From NCBI GenBank assembly GCA_029862005.1, contig JAOTYD010000007.1:1-64000 (forward strand): a stretch of 64,000 nucleotides of DNA, written 5' to 3'. Origin of the DNA: Gammaproteobacteria bacterium (lineage in GTDB: Bacteria; Pseudomonadota; Gammaproteobacteria; GCA-001735895). Below are positions 35,634 to 45,494 of this stretch, one piece after another; the stretch's first letter is position 1; each line of letters begins with the position of its first letter. The notes below the pieces were generated by a model. It saw nothing but the letters and a program-made list of their open reading frames with translations. It was not told where the DNA came from and did not search any database. The translations under genes were made by a program, and so were the position numbers.

Positions 35634-36521
35634 ATGATGTTTCTGCATGATTATATCGGAAATACCCCGCTGGTAACATTGCAGCGACTGAATGCTGGCA
35701 AGGGTAACCGGATTTCGGTAAAACTGGAGGGAAACAATCCTGCCGGCTCGGTCAAGGATCGGCCGGTTTTTAGCATGATACGGCATGCCGAGATGCGGGG
35801 AGAAATTGGCCCGGGCGATAGACTGGTCGAAGCGACCAGTGGCAACACCGGAATTGCACTCGCGATGGTTGCGGCGATGCGTGGCTATCACATGACCTTG
35901 ATCATGCCGGATAACATGAGCCACGAACGACTCACCACGATGCGTGCCTTTGGTGCTGAAATTATCCTTGTCACCCGGGAAGAAGGTATGATAAAGGCGC
36001 GTGATATAGCAGAAGATATGAACGCGCAGGGTAAGGCAAAAATGCTCGACCAGTTCGCTAACCCGGATAACCCGCTTGCGCATTACGAGACGACTGCGCC
36101 GGAGATCTGGGATCAGACGGAGTACGGAATCACTCACTTTGTCAGTGCGATGGGAACCACGGGCACAATTATGGGATGCTCGCGCTATTTCCGCGAGGTT
36201 AACCCCCGGATCGAGATAGTCGGTGTTCAGCCCGCGGACGGGTCTTCCATTCCCGGCATCAGGCGTTGGCCTGCAGAATATGTACCGCGGATTTTCCAGC
36301 CCGAGGCGGTCGATCGAATTATTGACGTGTCGCGCGACGAAGCCGAGGACTTTACCCGCCAGCTGGCCGCCAGGGAAGGGCTGTTTTGCGGTATTTCCTC
36401 CGGTGGCAATGTCTGCGCCAGCTTGCGCGTGGCGCAGGAATTGTCCGATGCCCATATCGTGACCATCATCTGTGATCGAGGCGATCGTTACCTGACAACC
36501 GAGGTCTTCAGCAATCCCTGA
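35634..36521 (+). CDS. cysM: Cysteine synthase B
   Basis: CysM is a PLP enzyme that makes cysteine (or S-sulfocysteine, with thiosulfate) from O-acetylserine. The 295-residue protein shows IGNTPLVTLQRL, the PLP lysine in NPAGSVKDRP, the substrate loop ATSGNTGIALA and GTTGTIMG. The C terminus GLFCGISSGGN is intact. Length and the location next to gacS/rlmD-type genes favour CysM over CysK. ATG 35634 or 35637 may serve as start. A large frame on the opposite strand here is a shadow. Confidence 0.95.
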   Translation: MMFLHDYIGNTPLVTLQRLNAGKGNRISVKLEGNNPAGSVKDRPVFSMIRHAEMRGEIGPGDRLVEATSGNTGIALAMVAAMRGYHMTLIMPDNMSHERLTTMRAFGAEIILVTREEGMIKARDIAEDMNAQGKAKMLDQFANPDNPLAHYETTAPEIWDQTEYGITHFVSAMGTTGTIMGCSRYFREVNPRIEIVGVQPADGSSIPGIRRWPAEYVPRIFQPEAVDRIIDVSRDEAEDFTRQLAAREGLFCGISSGGNVCASLRVAQELSDAHIVTIICDRGDRYLTTEVFSNP

Positions 36522-36534
36522 TACAGGCTTGAAT

Positions 36535-37300
36535 ATGAATGTTCTAGTATTTGATATTGAAACCATTCCCGACATCGATGGCTGTCGCAGGATATATGAT
36601 CTGCACGGTCTATCTGATGATGACGTGGCCAGGGCCATATTCCAGATACGACGCCAGCAGGCCGGCACCGAATTCCTGCGTCACCACCTGCATCGCATTG
36701 TTGCGATATCGACCGTGCTGAGCACCCGCGACCAGTTCAAGGTATGGTCGCTGGGTGACATCGACGCCAATGAGCAGGATTTACTGCAACGTTTCTTCAG
36801 CGGCATCGAGCGCTATACGCCACGCCTTGTTTCCTGGAACGGCAGTGGCTTCGATTTACCGGTGATGCACTACCGTAGTCTACTCTATCCGATTAACGCC
36901 GCGCACTACTGGGAAACCGGTCAAAATGACACCAGCTTTCGTTACAACAACTACCTGAATCGATTCCACGAGCGCCACACCGACCTGATGGATGTACTTG
37001 CGGCCTATCAGCCGCGTGCCAATGCGCCCCTGGACGAAATTGCCGGCCTTTGTGGTTTTCCCGGGAAAATGGGAATGAGTGGGTCAAAGGTCTGGGACGC
37101 TTACCAGCAAGGCCAGATCAAGGAAATCCGGGATTATTGCGAGACCGACGTGCTCAATACCTACCTCGTATTTCTTAATTTTGAACGTAGCCGCGGCAAC
37201 CTGGACCAAATCCAGTACCAGGCCGAATGCCAGCGGGTCCGGGACGAGTTGAAATCAACCGGCCAACAGCATTTGCTCGATTTTGAAGCCGCCTGGCACG

Positions 37301-37308
<8 letters not shown>
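36535..37308 (+). CDS. Predicted 3'-5' exonuclease related to PolB proofreading domain
   Basis: The 257-residue protein belongs to the DnaQ/RNase H-like DEDDy exonucleases of the DNA_pol_B_exo2 type. Motif I is VFDIETIPD, motif II SWNGSGFDLPVMHYR, and motif III DYCETDVLNTYLVF with the Tyr and Asp. It stands alone without a polymerase domain. Its biological role is not established; DNA repair or RNA processing are possibilities. ATG 36535 is preferred over TTG 36529. It overlaps rlmD by eight bases, so coupling is likely. Confidence 0.88.
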
Positions 37309-38976
<1,668 letters not shown>

Positions 38977-39025
38977 AAAGGCTAAAAATTTATTACCCTA
39001 ACCGTCCGTGGAACTCTAGATGTGA

Positions 39026-40405
39026 GTGAAATCGATGAGTGCGAACGCTAATTTTGAAAATGAGATTGCTGAACACGAGTCACATGGAGCTAAGGAAGAT
39101 ATAGCTGTCTCGGCAAGGCCAGGTGTAATCCTGCCCAAACCATGTAACACCCGCGTGACCCGCTCAGTTGTAACGCAACTGGACCGCTGGATTGCTAGGC
39201 AAATGCTGGAAGTGGTGGGAAATCCGCCCATTGTGTTAATTCTCTGGGACGGCGTCGCGGTTACACCGCCGGTCACGAATCCGATCGCGACTATTCGCTA
39301 TTACAATCGCAGCGCGATGATCAAAACCATTTTGAATCCCGAGCTTTATTTCGGCGATTTGTATTCGACCGGTCAGGCCACGGTCGAGGGCGATCTGGTC
39401 AGGTTTTCGGAGATTATCTATTCGAATCTCGAGGACGGCGGCAGAGGCGGCCGGTTTAAGCGAGCCATAATCTGGCTGGGACACCGACGCATTGCCAACT
39501 CTCACGATAAGGCCAAAGACAATATCTATCACCATTACGATATCGGTAACGATTTCTATAAGTTATGGCTGGATACCGAGGTAATGCAGTATACCTGCGC
39601 TTATTTCTCGGATCCGGAAATGACGCTCGAGCAGGCACAGGTAGAAAAGCTGCACCATGTTTGTCGTAAGCTGCAACTAAAGCCCGGCGACACCGTTGTC
39701 GAAGCGGGTTGCGGTTGGGGAGGGCTGGCACTGTTCATGGCAAAACATTACGGCGTGAACGTGAAAGCCTACAACATATCGAAGGAACAGGTCGCGCATG
39801 CGCATTATGTTGCGGATAAAGCAGGCCTGTCTGACAAGGTCCAGTATGTACTTGACGACTATCGTAATATCACCGGTCAATACGATGCGTTTGTATCGGT
39901 CGGTATGCTCGAACACGTCGGCAAGGGTGATTTCCCCACCCTGGGCAAGGTCATAGACCGTTGCCTGAAGCCGGAAGGACGTGGGCTGATTCACACGATT
40001 GGTCGTAACCGCCCCGCACCGATGAACGCCTGGATCGAGCGTCGCATATTCCCGGGTGCCTATCCTCCGAGCCTCAAGGAAATGATGGAGATATTCGAAC
40101 CGAACAGGCTTTCGATACTCGATGTCGAAAATCTGCGCCTGCATTACTCCAGGACGCTGCAACACTGGCTGCACAGGTACGAGTTAAACAGTGACAAGGT
40201 TCGTGCGATGATGGATGAGGAATTTGTCAGGGCCTGGCGGCTCTATCTTGCAGGCTCGATCGCGGCCTTCAACGTCGGCGAGTTGCAACTTTTCCAGGTT
40301 GTTTTTTCACGCAGCAGGAACAACGAGCTACCCTGGTCGCGTGCGCACCTTTACCCGGGCAAGACCCGCCAGTCAACGCCGAGGCAGGAACTGACCGACG
40401 CTTGA
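39026..40405 (+). CDS. Cyclopropane-fatty-acid synthase family methyltransferase
   Basis: The family transfers a methyl or methylene group from SAM to double bonds of phospholipid acyl chains. The protein is 459 residues long. After an N-terminal polar leader and lipid-binding-type domain (residues 1-165), the catalytic domain shows NIYHHYDIGNDFYKLWLD, QYTCAYFSDPEMTLEQAQ and the SAM site VVEAGCGWGGLALFMA. It also shows SVGMLEHVGKGDF and IHTIGRNRP. E. coli Cfa is 382 residues, so the leader is longer here. The start may be GTG 39026 or ATG 39035. It faces an FAD oxidase convergently. That pairing also fits enzymes making 10-methyl branched fatty acids, so the exact product is open. Confidence 0.85.
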   Translation: MKSMSANANFENEIAEHESHGAKEDIAVSARPGVILPKPCNTRVTRSVVTQLDRWIARQMLEVVGNPPIVLILWDGVAVTPPVTNPIATIRYYNRSAMIKTILNPELYFGDLYSTGQATVEGDLVRFSEIIYSNLEDGGRGGRFKRAIIWLGHRRIANSHDKAKDNIYHHYDIGNDFYKLWLDTEVMQYTCAYFSDPEMTLEQAQVEKLHHVCRKLQLKPGDTVVEAGCGWGGLALFMAKHYGVNVKAYNISKEQVAHAHYVADKAGLSDKVQYVLDDYRNITGQYDAFVSVGMLEHVGKGDFPTLGKVIDRCLKPEGRGLIHTIGRNRPAPMNAWIERRIFPGAYPPSLKEMMEIFEPNRLSILDVENLRLHYSRTLQHWLHRYELNSDKVRAMMDEEFVRAWRLYLAGSIAAFNVGELQLFQVVFSRSRNNELPWSRAHLYPGKTRQSTPRQELTDA

Positions 40406-40460
40406 GGCTTTTGCCATACCGGTGGATCGCTCTGATCGCTGCGATAGACAACGCGATAGG

Positions 40461-41798
40461 CTATTGCTTGAGCACGCACTTCTGGTAAAGATTCTTTAAT
40501 CGCCCCTGCGGGTCGTATTTCTGCTTGAGCTTGAAATACAGCTCGCCGTCATAGAGTTGCCAAAACCTGTCTTCGTCGTAGTAGGCGTCGGAATAGAGTG
40601 ACTTGACCCCGCCGAGCGCTTGAACTTTCGCTTCTATCTTGCGATTGAAATAGCCGCTTTCGTACTTTTCCGGGTTGGGGACGATGTCCCAGAAGCCGAA
40701 ATTGACGAAAAGTCCATCGCCGTGCAGCGGGTACAGTGGGTAACGTCGCGTTGGGTCGTGACCGCCAATGGGGCACATCCAGACCGGGCGAATACCGATC
40801 TCTTCGACAAAAAAACGCAGGAAATCGGCCGCCTTTGCGATTGGAATGTCTACATCCTGAACCACGCCCTCGGGACGACGGTCCAGTAATTTATTGATGG
40901 TCGCCGTCAGGCCTGTGCGATTGTTCCAGCGCATGACTTTTTGATACGTGATCGAATTCAACAGGCGAGGCCCCAGAATTAGCCGCATCGGCAGGTTTTG
41001 CACAAACAGGTTTTTCGAGCACCAGAACCAGTCCGTATCCCAGCGCCAGATATAGTCATGAACGCTCAGGTAGTCCTCGTGACGCTCCCGAATCGAGCGA
41101 AAGTACATTTTTAACCAGGTGTAATCGCTGGTGTAAGGCGCTGTTTCAGCAAATCTGCCGAGGGTCAGATAGAGTTCTCGATCATTGAATATCGAACCGT
41201 CAACGAAATCAACGTCGCTATTACAGGCCTCTTCAACGGCTAAGAAGTATTCTTCGATATCCGTGTAGCGAACGTGTTCGAGTTTGACGAAGGGTTCCAC
41301 CGGCATGGTCCGGGTGGTGAGTTTGAGGATATAACCCAGCGTGCCATAGGAGTTGGGAATGCCGAAGAACAGCTCCGAATGCTCATTCCCGGGTGTGCAG
41401 GTGACAACCTCGCCATCCGCAAGCAGGACCTCCATGCTCTCGATTGACTCGTGCGGCAGGCCATGACGGAAAGATGTGGATTCGATGCCGATGCCCGATA
41501 CCGCGCCACCGATCGTAATTGATTTCAGTTGTGGCACGACCAGGGGCATGCAGCCCTGCGCCAGGCAGGCATCGGCAAGTTGTGCATAAGTCGTCATACC
41601 CTCAACCTCGACAACCCGGTTTTCGGCATCGACTTCGAGTACCTGGTTGAGTGAACGTACGTCGAGTTTCGGACCCCCGGCCTGATCCCGGGTTCTGAAC
41701 AGGTTGGACGTCGTTTTTTCGAGGCGGATAGCCTCGCTATTACGCTGTAGCTGGGCGCTCAGGTTTTGTTTCTTTTGTTCGTAGGCCAAATCGGTCAT
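40461..41798 (-). CDS. FAD-binding oxidoreductase (DIMINUTO/DWF1-like)
   Basis: From ATG 41798 (MTDLAYEQKKQNLSAQL) the protein has 445 residues. The PCMH-type FAD domain is visible in VEVEGMTTYAQLADACLAQG, LKSITIGGAVSGIGIESTSF and SYGTLGYILKL. The long C-terminal part (about residues 220-445) includes RPVWMCPIGG and NLYQKCVLKQ. The family includes delta-24-sterol reductase-like flavoproteins. In a bacterium next to a Cfa-type methyltransferase it could act on a lipid double bond. It lies 48 bp downstream of tRNA-Arg on the same strand and may be read from the same promoter. Substrate is inferred only from context. Confidence 0.8.
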   Translation of the reverse strand: MTDLAYEQKKQNLSAQLQRNSEAIRLEKTTSNLFRTRDQAGGPKLDVRSLNQVLEVDAENRVVEVEGMTTYAQLADACLAQGCMPLVVPQLKSITIGGAVSGIGIESTSFRHGLPHESIESMEVLLADGEVVTCTPGNEHSELFFGIPNSYGTLGYILKLTTRTMPVEPFVKLEHVRYTDIEEYFLAVEEACNSDVDFVDGSIFNDRELYLTLGRFAETAPYTSDYTWLKMYFRSIRERHEDYLSVHDYIWRWDTDWFWCSKNLFVQNLPMRLILGPRLLNSITYQKVMRWNNRTGLTATINKLLDRRPEGVVQDVDIPIAKAADFLRFFVEEIGIRPVWMCPIGGHDPTRRYPLYPLHGDGLFVNFGFWDIVPNPEKYESGYFNRKIEAKVQALGGVKSLYSDAYYDEDRFWQLYDGELYFKLKQKYDPQGRLKNLYQKCVLKQ

Positions 41799-41846
41799 AA
41801 AGATGCCATTGCTGATAAGGTATTGACCTGCACCCGACAGGTGTGG

Positions 41847-41923
41847 TGGCGTCCCCGGCAGGAATCGAACCTGCAACCTACGCCTTAGGAGGGCGTCGCG
41901 CTATCCAGTTGTGCCACGGGGAC
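41847..41923 (-). tRNA. tRNA-Arg (anticodon CCT)
   Basis: Read on the minus strand, the 77 bases give a full cloverleaf. The acceptor is GTCCCCG paired with CGGGGAC, with discriminator G and encoded CCA. The D-arm region is tggcacaactggatagc. The anticodon stem is acgcc/ggcgt around loop ctcctaa (anticodon CCT), and the T-arm is GCAGG-TTCGATT-CCTGC. It decodes AGG. No intron and no integrase next to it. Confidence 0.97.
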
Positions 41924-42034
41924 GTTGATCGGAAATTATAGCAGTTAGGCCGTCTCGCGAAAATTGACGCTTTATGATCGAATACGGGATTCACGCAGAC
42001 AATCCCGTTTCTCACTTAACGCTGCTGAAGTCAA

Positions 42035-43033
42035 TTACTCCTGGTAGTAATAGTCGTACTTGACCAGCAGTTTGCGCATGAAATCCCAGGCCTCGTTGTA
42101 AGTCAGGCCGCTGTCATCGGGGATGATGATCTTGACGTAAAGATTTGCACCCTGTTCGCGTTTCAGTTGCGCCAGGCGAGTTTCGACTTCAGCCAGGCTG
42201 AGCCTGCTGAAATCCTTGTCGCCGGGTTGGCGGTAGCGAATTACGTTCCCGGATTCTCCCTTGACATAGTAGACTTCGGCAATGAACTTGCCCCTCGCGG
42301 TACGCGCGGGCTTGATTAATTCCTGATACTTGGACTTGACCGTTTCGTAGTCGCCTTTGAGCGTCAGCAGCTGCTGGTTATAGGATTCGATTTCCTTGTT
42401 CAGTAGCTGCTTGTCCTGTGTTAACTGCGCGATACTCTGTTGTTGACGAGTGCTGGATTCGGACAAGCCGGCAATCTGCTGGCGCGCGCTTTCGAGCTGT
42501 GTCCGGGCTTGATCGCTTTCCAGTTGCTGTTGAGACATCCGTTGATTCAATTCGGCAATCTGTTGCGACAAGGCCTGGGATTGTGCGTTCGCGGCGTCGA
42601 TTTCGAGACCGGCCGCTTCGAGTTGTGACTGGGATTGCTGCACCGTGAATTGCAACTCGGTATTTTGCAGCTCTATCGAGGCAATTCGGGTTTCCTGCTC
42701 ACGTATTGCGGTTTGCGCAAGATCAAGCTCCTCCTCTTTCTTCAACAGGCGCAGCCGTAAAATAGAGTTACTTTGTTCGGCATTGGCAAGACGTTCTTCG
42801 AGCGTCGCGTTTTCCAGCGTTGTCGACTCGATCATCTGCGACGCTATTTGTTCTGCCGTAATGCTTTCCTGCAGTTCTGCGACCAGCTGCCAGTTGCGCA
42901 CGACCAGCAGGCTGGTTGCCATCAGGAAAATCATCGTGATCACCATCATGATGTCGGTGAAAGACGGCCAGAAGCTGTTTTCGCCGCCAATCCCCGCGTG
43001 GCTGCCGCCGATAGATGGAAAGCCAGCATCCAT
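42035..43033 (-). CDS. ExbD/MotB-like protein with long coiled coil
   Basis: The 332-residue protein has one N-terminal membrane helix at residues 27-46. Asp27 in WPSFTDIMMVITM sits where MotB, ExbD and TolR carry their proton-binding aspartate. Residues 50-240 are an uninterrupted Gln/Glu/Leu-rich coiled coil. A small C-terminal alpha/beta domain (about 245-332: LAEVETRLAQL, LYVKIIIPDDSGLTYNEA) resembles the periplasmic domain of ExbD. There is no OmpA peptidoglycan-binding domain. Its partner is the ExbB/MotA-like gene six bases upstream in the transcript. The pair is probably a proton-driven inner membrane motor; what it acts on is unknown. Confidence 0.75.
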   Translation of the reverse strand: MDAGFPSIGGSHAGIGGENSFWPSFTDIMMVITMIFLMATSLLVVRNWQLVAELQESITAEQIASQMIESTTLENATLEERLANAEQSNSILRLRLLKKEEELDLAQTAIREQETRIASIELQNTELQFTVQQSQSQLEAAGLEIDAANAQSQALSQQIAELNQRMSQQQLESDQARTQLESARQQIAGLSESSTRQQQSIAQLTQDKQLLNKEIESYNQQLLTLKGDYETVKSKYQELIKPARTARGKFIAEVYYVKGESGNVIRYRQPGDKDFSRLSLAEVETRLAQLKREQGANLYVKIIIPDDSGLTYNEAWDFMRKLLVKYDYYYQE

Positions 43034-43039
43034 CGGTCT

Positions 43040-43981
43040 CTAACGCTCGCTGCCGAGCGTTGGCAGCCGAAAACCTTCACGCAGTATTTGTTTGATGGCC
43101 TCCATCTCGTGGTTCAGGTTGTCGATTTGCTGCTGGTTTGCGTCGATTGTCTGCTGCAGCGAAACGGCGGAGTCATGGTATAGCTGCTGGGTCTTTTTCA
43201 TGTTGTCGGTAGCGAAAATGACCGATTTGATCAAATCACCCATCTTGTGCAGGATATCGTCGCCAGAGCGCACGTACCGGGGTAGTAGATAAACCGAGGT
43301 CAGGTGTTCAACTCCGCTGAGAAAATGCGTTTGCACGTCATTCAGACGCGTATAGAAGTAGCCGAATATGCCATAGGCGACGATGGCGGTAATGGTGGTT
43401 GAAAGCGCGGTTGACATACCGGAGATCACCAGTCCCATACCGCCAAGGCTGGCATCGGCCGAGTCGATCAGGTCGGACGCACCCAGTAATGCAATCGACA
43501 GAGAAAGTATGGTGCCGAAAACACCGGTCAGGATTAGAATATTATTGATATAACGAATTAAGCCAAAATGCGTGGCTTCATCGGCGTTTAACATTGCCGC
43601 GAGCGCGCCATGGTTGATTTCACCGTTTGCCTTCTGGATAGAGCGCATCGTTACATGCCGCTTGGCAACAACCGAATTGGCCGGGAGGCCCTCCATGAGA
43701 TCAGGCTTTAGCGAGTCGACATTATTTACAAAAGCAGCGATGGTGGCTTCTTCACGACGATAGCGCAGCAGGTTATAAAAAATATTACCAAGCCCGATAG
43801 TCAGTAGCCCCAGGATCGTACTATTGATCGCAATCCCGATATTGGTCAGCTGGTTTTCAAAGTAAAACGGGTAGATCAGATCAAAATTAAGCGCGATCAG
43901 TATGATCACCGCGATTACAACGACACTGAACTGGGTAATGATCTTGGAGCTGAGACTGGTATGCAGACGCTGAACTTCCAT
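43040..43981 (-). CDS. MotA/TolQ/ExbB-type proton channel protein
   Basis: The 313-residue protein has hydrophobic segments at about residues 15-38, 45-68, 145-167 and 178-208. The last two (TGVFGTILSLSIALLG; GMSTALSTTITAIVAYGIF) match the conserved helices of the MotA/TolQ/ExbB family, including the channel-lining threonines. The C-terminal 70 residues are a predicted coiled coil (QQTIDANQQQIDNLNHEME). It is first in a two-gene operon with the coiled-coil ExbD-like gene. No TonB, TolA, OmpA or flagellar gene is near, so it is not assigned to those systems. Confidence 0.78.
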   Translation of the reverse strand: MEVQRLHTSLSSKIITQFSVVVIAVIILIALNFDLIYPFYFENQLTNIGIAINSTILGLLTIGLGNIFYNLLRYRREEATIAAFVNNVDSLKPDLMEGLPANSVVAKRHVTMRSIQKANGEINHGALAAMLNADEATHFGLIRYINNILILTGVFGTILSLSIALLGASDLIDSADASLGGMGLVISGMSTALSTTITAIVAYGIFGYFYTRLNDVQTHFLSGVEHLTSVYLLPRYVRSGDDILHKMGDLIKSVIFATDNMKKTQQLYHDSAVSLQQTIDANQQQIDNLNHEMEAIKQILREGFRLPTLGSER

Positions 43982-44061
43982 AGCGGGAATCTCTGGTTGT
44001 ATTAGTTCATCTCAATAGCCGGGCGAGCCCTGGCATTTAATAATGTTTTCTGTTGGAAGTC

Positions 44062-44085
44062 AAAACGGCCGTATGACGGGCCATT
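44062..44085 (-). terminator. Possible weak terminator downstream of CBS
   Basis: On the minus strand ggccc-gtcatac-ggcc forms a short hairpin followed by g and tttt, 22 bases after the CBS stop. The stem is short, so confidence is low. The remaining bases 43982-44061 hold only the presumed promoter region of the ExbB-like gene. Confidence 0.3.
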
Positions 44086-44106
44086 TGATATTCCGTATGG
44101 ATCCGT

Positions 44107-45474
44107 CTAGTGCGTGGTTTTGCGCAGATGATTGATCAGGTCGATCTGGGTAATCAAGCCGTAAAAGGTATCGCCATCGGCGATGATCGCAACCTTGTCT
44201 TCCTTGAACAGCGCGACGATGTCATCGATGCTTGCGGTTGGGGAGACTGTCTCGAGGCGGGTTACCATGACCTCGGCAACTTTCATCTGGAAGTTATCCT
44301 CGTCTTCGTAGATGCCGAGCAGAATATCGGACTCGTCTATTAACCCGACGATATGCCCATCGTCGACAACAGGCAATTGTGACACATCGAACATGCGCAT
44401 CCGTTTATAGGTCGTGAGCAGGTTGTCTTCGGAGGTGACGGTAACGACATCGCCGCTATCCATTGGCCGCGCGATAATGTCCCGCAAGTCACCGTGGCTT
44501 TCCCGTTCCAGCAAGCCCTGGTCGGCAAGCCAGGAATCGTTAAACGACTTGTTCAGATACTTGTTACCGGTGTCGCAGGCAAAGGTGAGTACCCGCTTCG
44601 GCGTGGTTTGTTCGCGACAATAACGCAATGCGGCTGCCAGCAGCGTCCCGGTAGATGAACCCGCGATAATGCCTTCCTTGCGCAACAGTTCACGCTGAGT
44701 TTGAAAGGCCTCCTTGTCGCTGATTGAATAACCTTTCTTGACCAGGCTGATATCGCAAATCGGCGGCATGAAGTCTTCGCCTATACCTTCGACCAGCCAT
44801 GAACCTGCCTTCGGTGTATGCCCGGTGTTAATCGTTTCAGCAAGAATCGAGCCTTCCGGATCGGCAACGATCATTTCACAACCGGGTGCATGCTCGTGAA
44901 AATACCAGCCAAGTCCGGTCACGGTCCCGCTCGATCCTACACCGACCACCATGGCATCGAGCTTGCCATCCATTTGCCGCAAAATTTCCGGTCCAGTATC
45001 GACTCGATGGGTTTTTGGATTGTTGGGATTCGAAAACTGGTCGATGAAATAAGAGTTCGGGATTTCGGCCGCGAGGCGCTTGGCATAGTCCTGGTAATAC
45101 TCGGGGTGGCCTTTCTGCACATCCGAACGGGTCAGGCGCACGTCGACGCCCATTGCGCGAATGTGACGTATCTTGTCCGGACTCATTTTGTCCGGAATGA
45201 CCAGGATCAGCTTGTAACCCTTTTGTGCGGCAACCAGACCGAGTCCCAACCCGGTATTCCCCGCGGTTGCTTCGATGATCGTACCGCCGGGCTTGAGTTT
45301 ACCTTCTTCCTCGGCGGCCTCGATCATGGTTACCGCGATCCGGTCCTTGATTGAACCCCCCGGATTTTCCGATTCCATTTTTATGAACAGGTCACAAGGG
45401 CCGGTATCAAACTGCTTGAGTTTCAGAATCGGCGTATTGCCAATCAGTTCAAGTACAGAATTATAGATCGTCAT
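44107..45474 (-). CDS. cbs: Cystathionine beta-synthase
   Basis: CBS condenses serine (or O-acetylserine) with homocysteine to cystathionine, the first step of reverse transsulfuration. The 455-residue protein has the PLP fold-type II catalytic core with the lysine in NPGGSIKDRIAV, ATAGNTGLGLG, VGSSGTVTGLGWYF and AGSSTGTLLAAAL. Two CBS domains follow at about residues 335-455 (VTVTSEDNLLTTYKRM; ETVSPTASIDDIVALF). The extra CBS pair distinguishes it from CysK/CysM. It is the last gene of an operon CGL-enolase superfamily-CBS. Confidence 0.93.
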   Translation of the reverse strand: MTIYNSVLELIGNTPILKLKQFDTGPCDLFIKMESENPGGSIKDRIAVTMIEAAEEEGKLKPGGTIIEATAGNTGLGLGLVAAQKGYKLILVIPDKMSPDKIRHIRAMGVDVRLTRSDVQKGHPEYYQDYAKRLAAEIPNSYFIDQFSNPNNPKTHRVDTGPEILRQMDGKLDAMVVGVGSSGTVTGLGWYFHEHAPGCEMIVADPEGSILAETINTGHTPKAGSWLVEGIGEDFMPPICDISLVKKGYSISDKEAFQTQRELLRKEGIIAGSSTGTLLAAALRYCREQTTPKRVLTFACDTGNKYLNKSFNDSWLADQGLLERESHGDLRDIIARPMDSGDVVTVTSEDNLLTTYKRMRMFDVSQLPVVDDGHIVGLIDESDILLGIYEDEDNFQMKVAEVMVTRLETVSPTASIDDIVALFKEDKVAIIADGDTFYGLITQIDLINHLRKTTH

Positions 45475-45494
45475 ATTCGGGTGCCATGATCGGG

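Noticed and set aside
35619-36668. 349-codon minus-strand frame over cysM and the start of the exonuclease gene
   Set aside because: It covers a complete, conserved cysM in antisense and shows no recognisable domain.
41847-41923. tRNA-Arg as an attachment site of an integrated island covering 42-53 kb
   Set aside because: No integrase gene and no duplicated tRNA 3' end was seen; base composition does not change visibly across the region.
42035-43981. Zorya defence module (ZorAB)
   Set aside because: The B-like protein lacks an OmpA-type domain, the A-like protein lacks the long ZorA tail, and no ZorC, ZorD or ZorE gene is adjacent.
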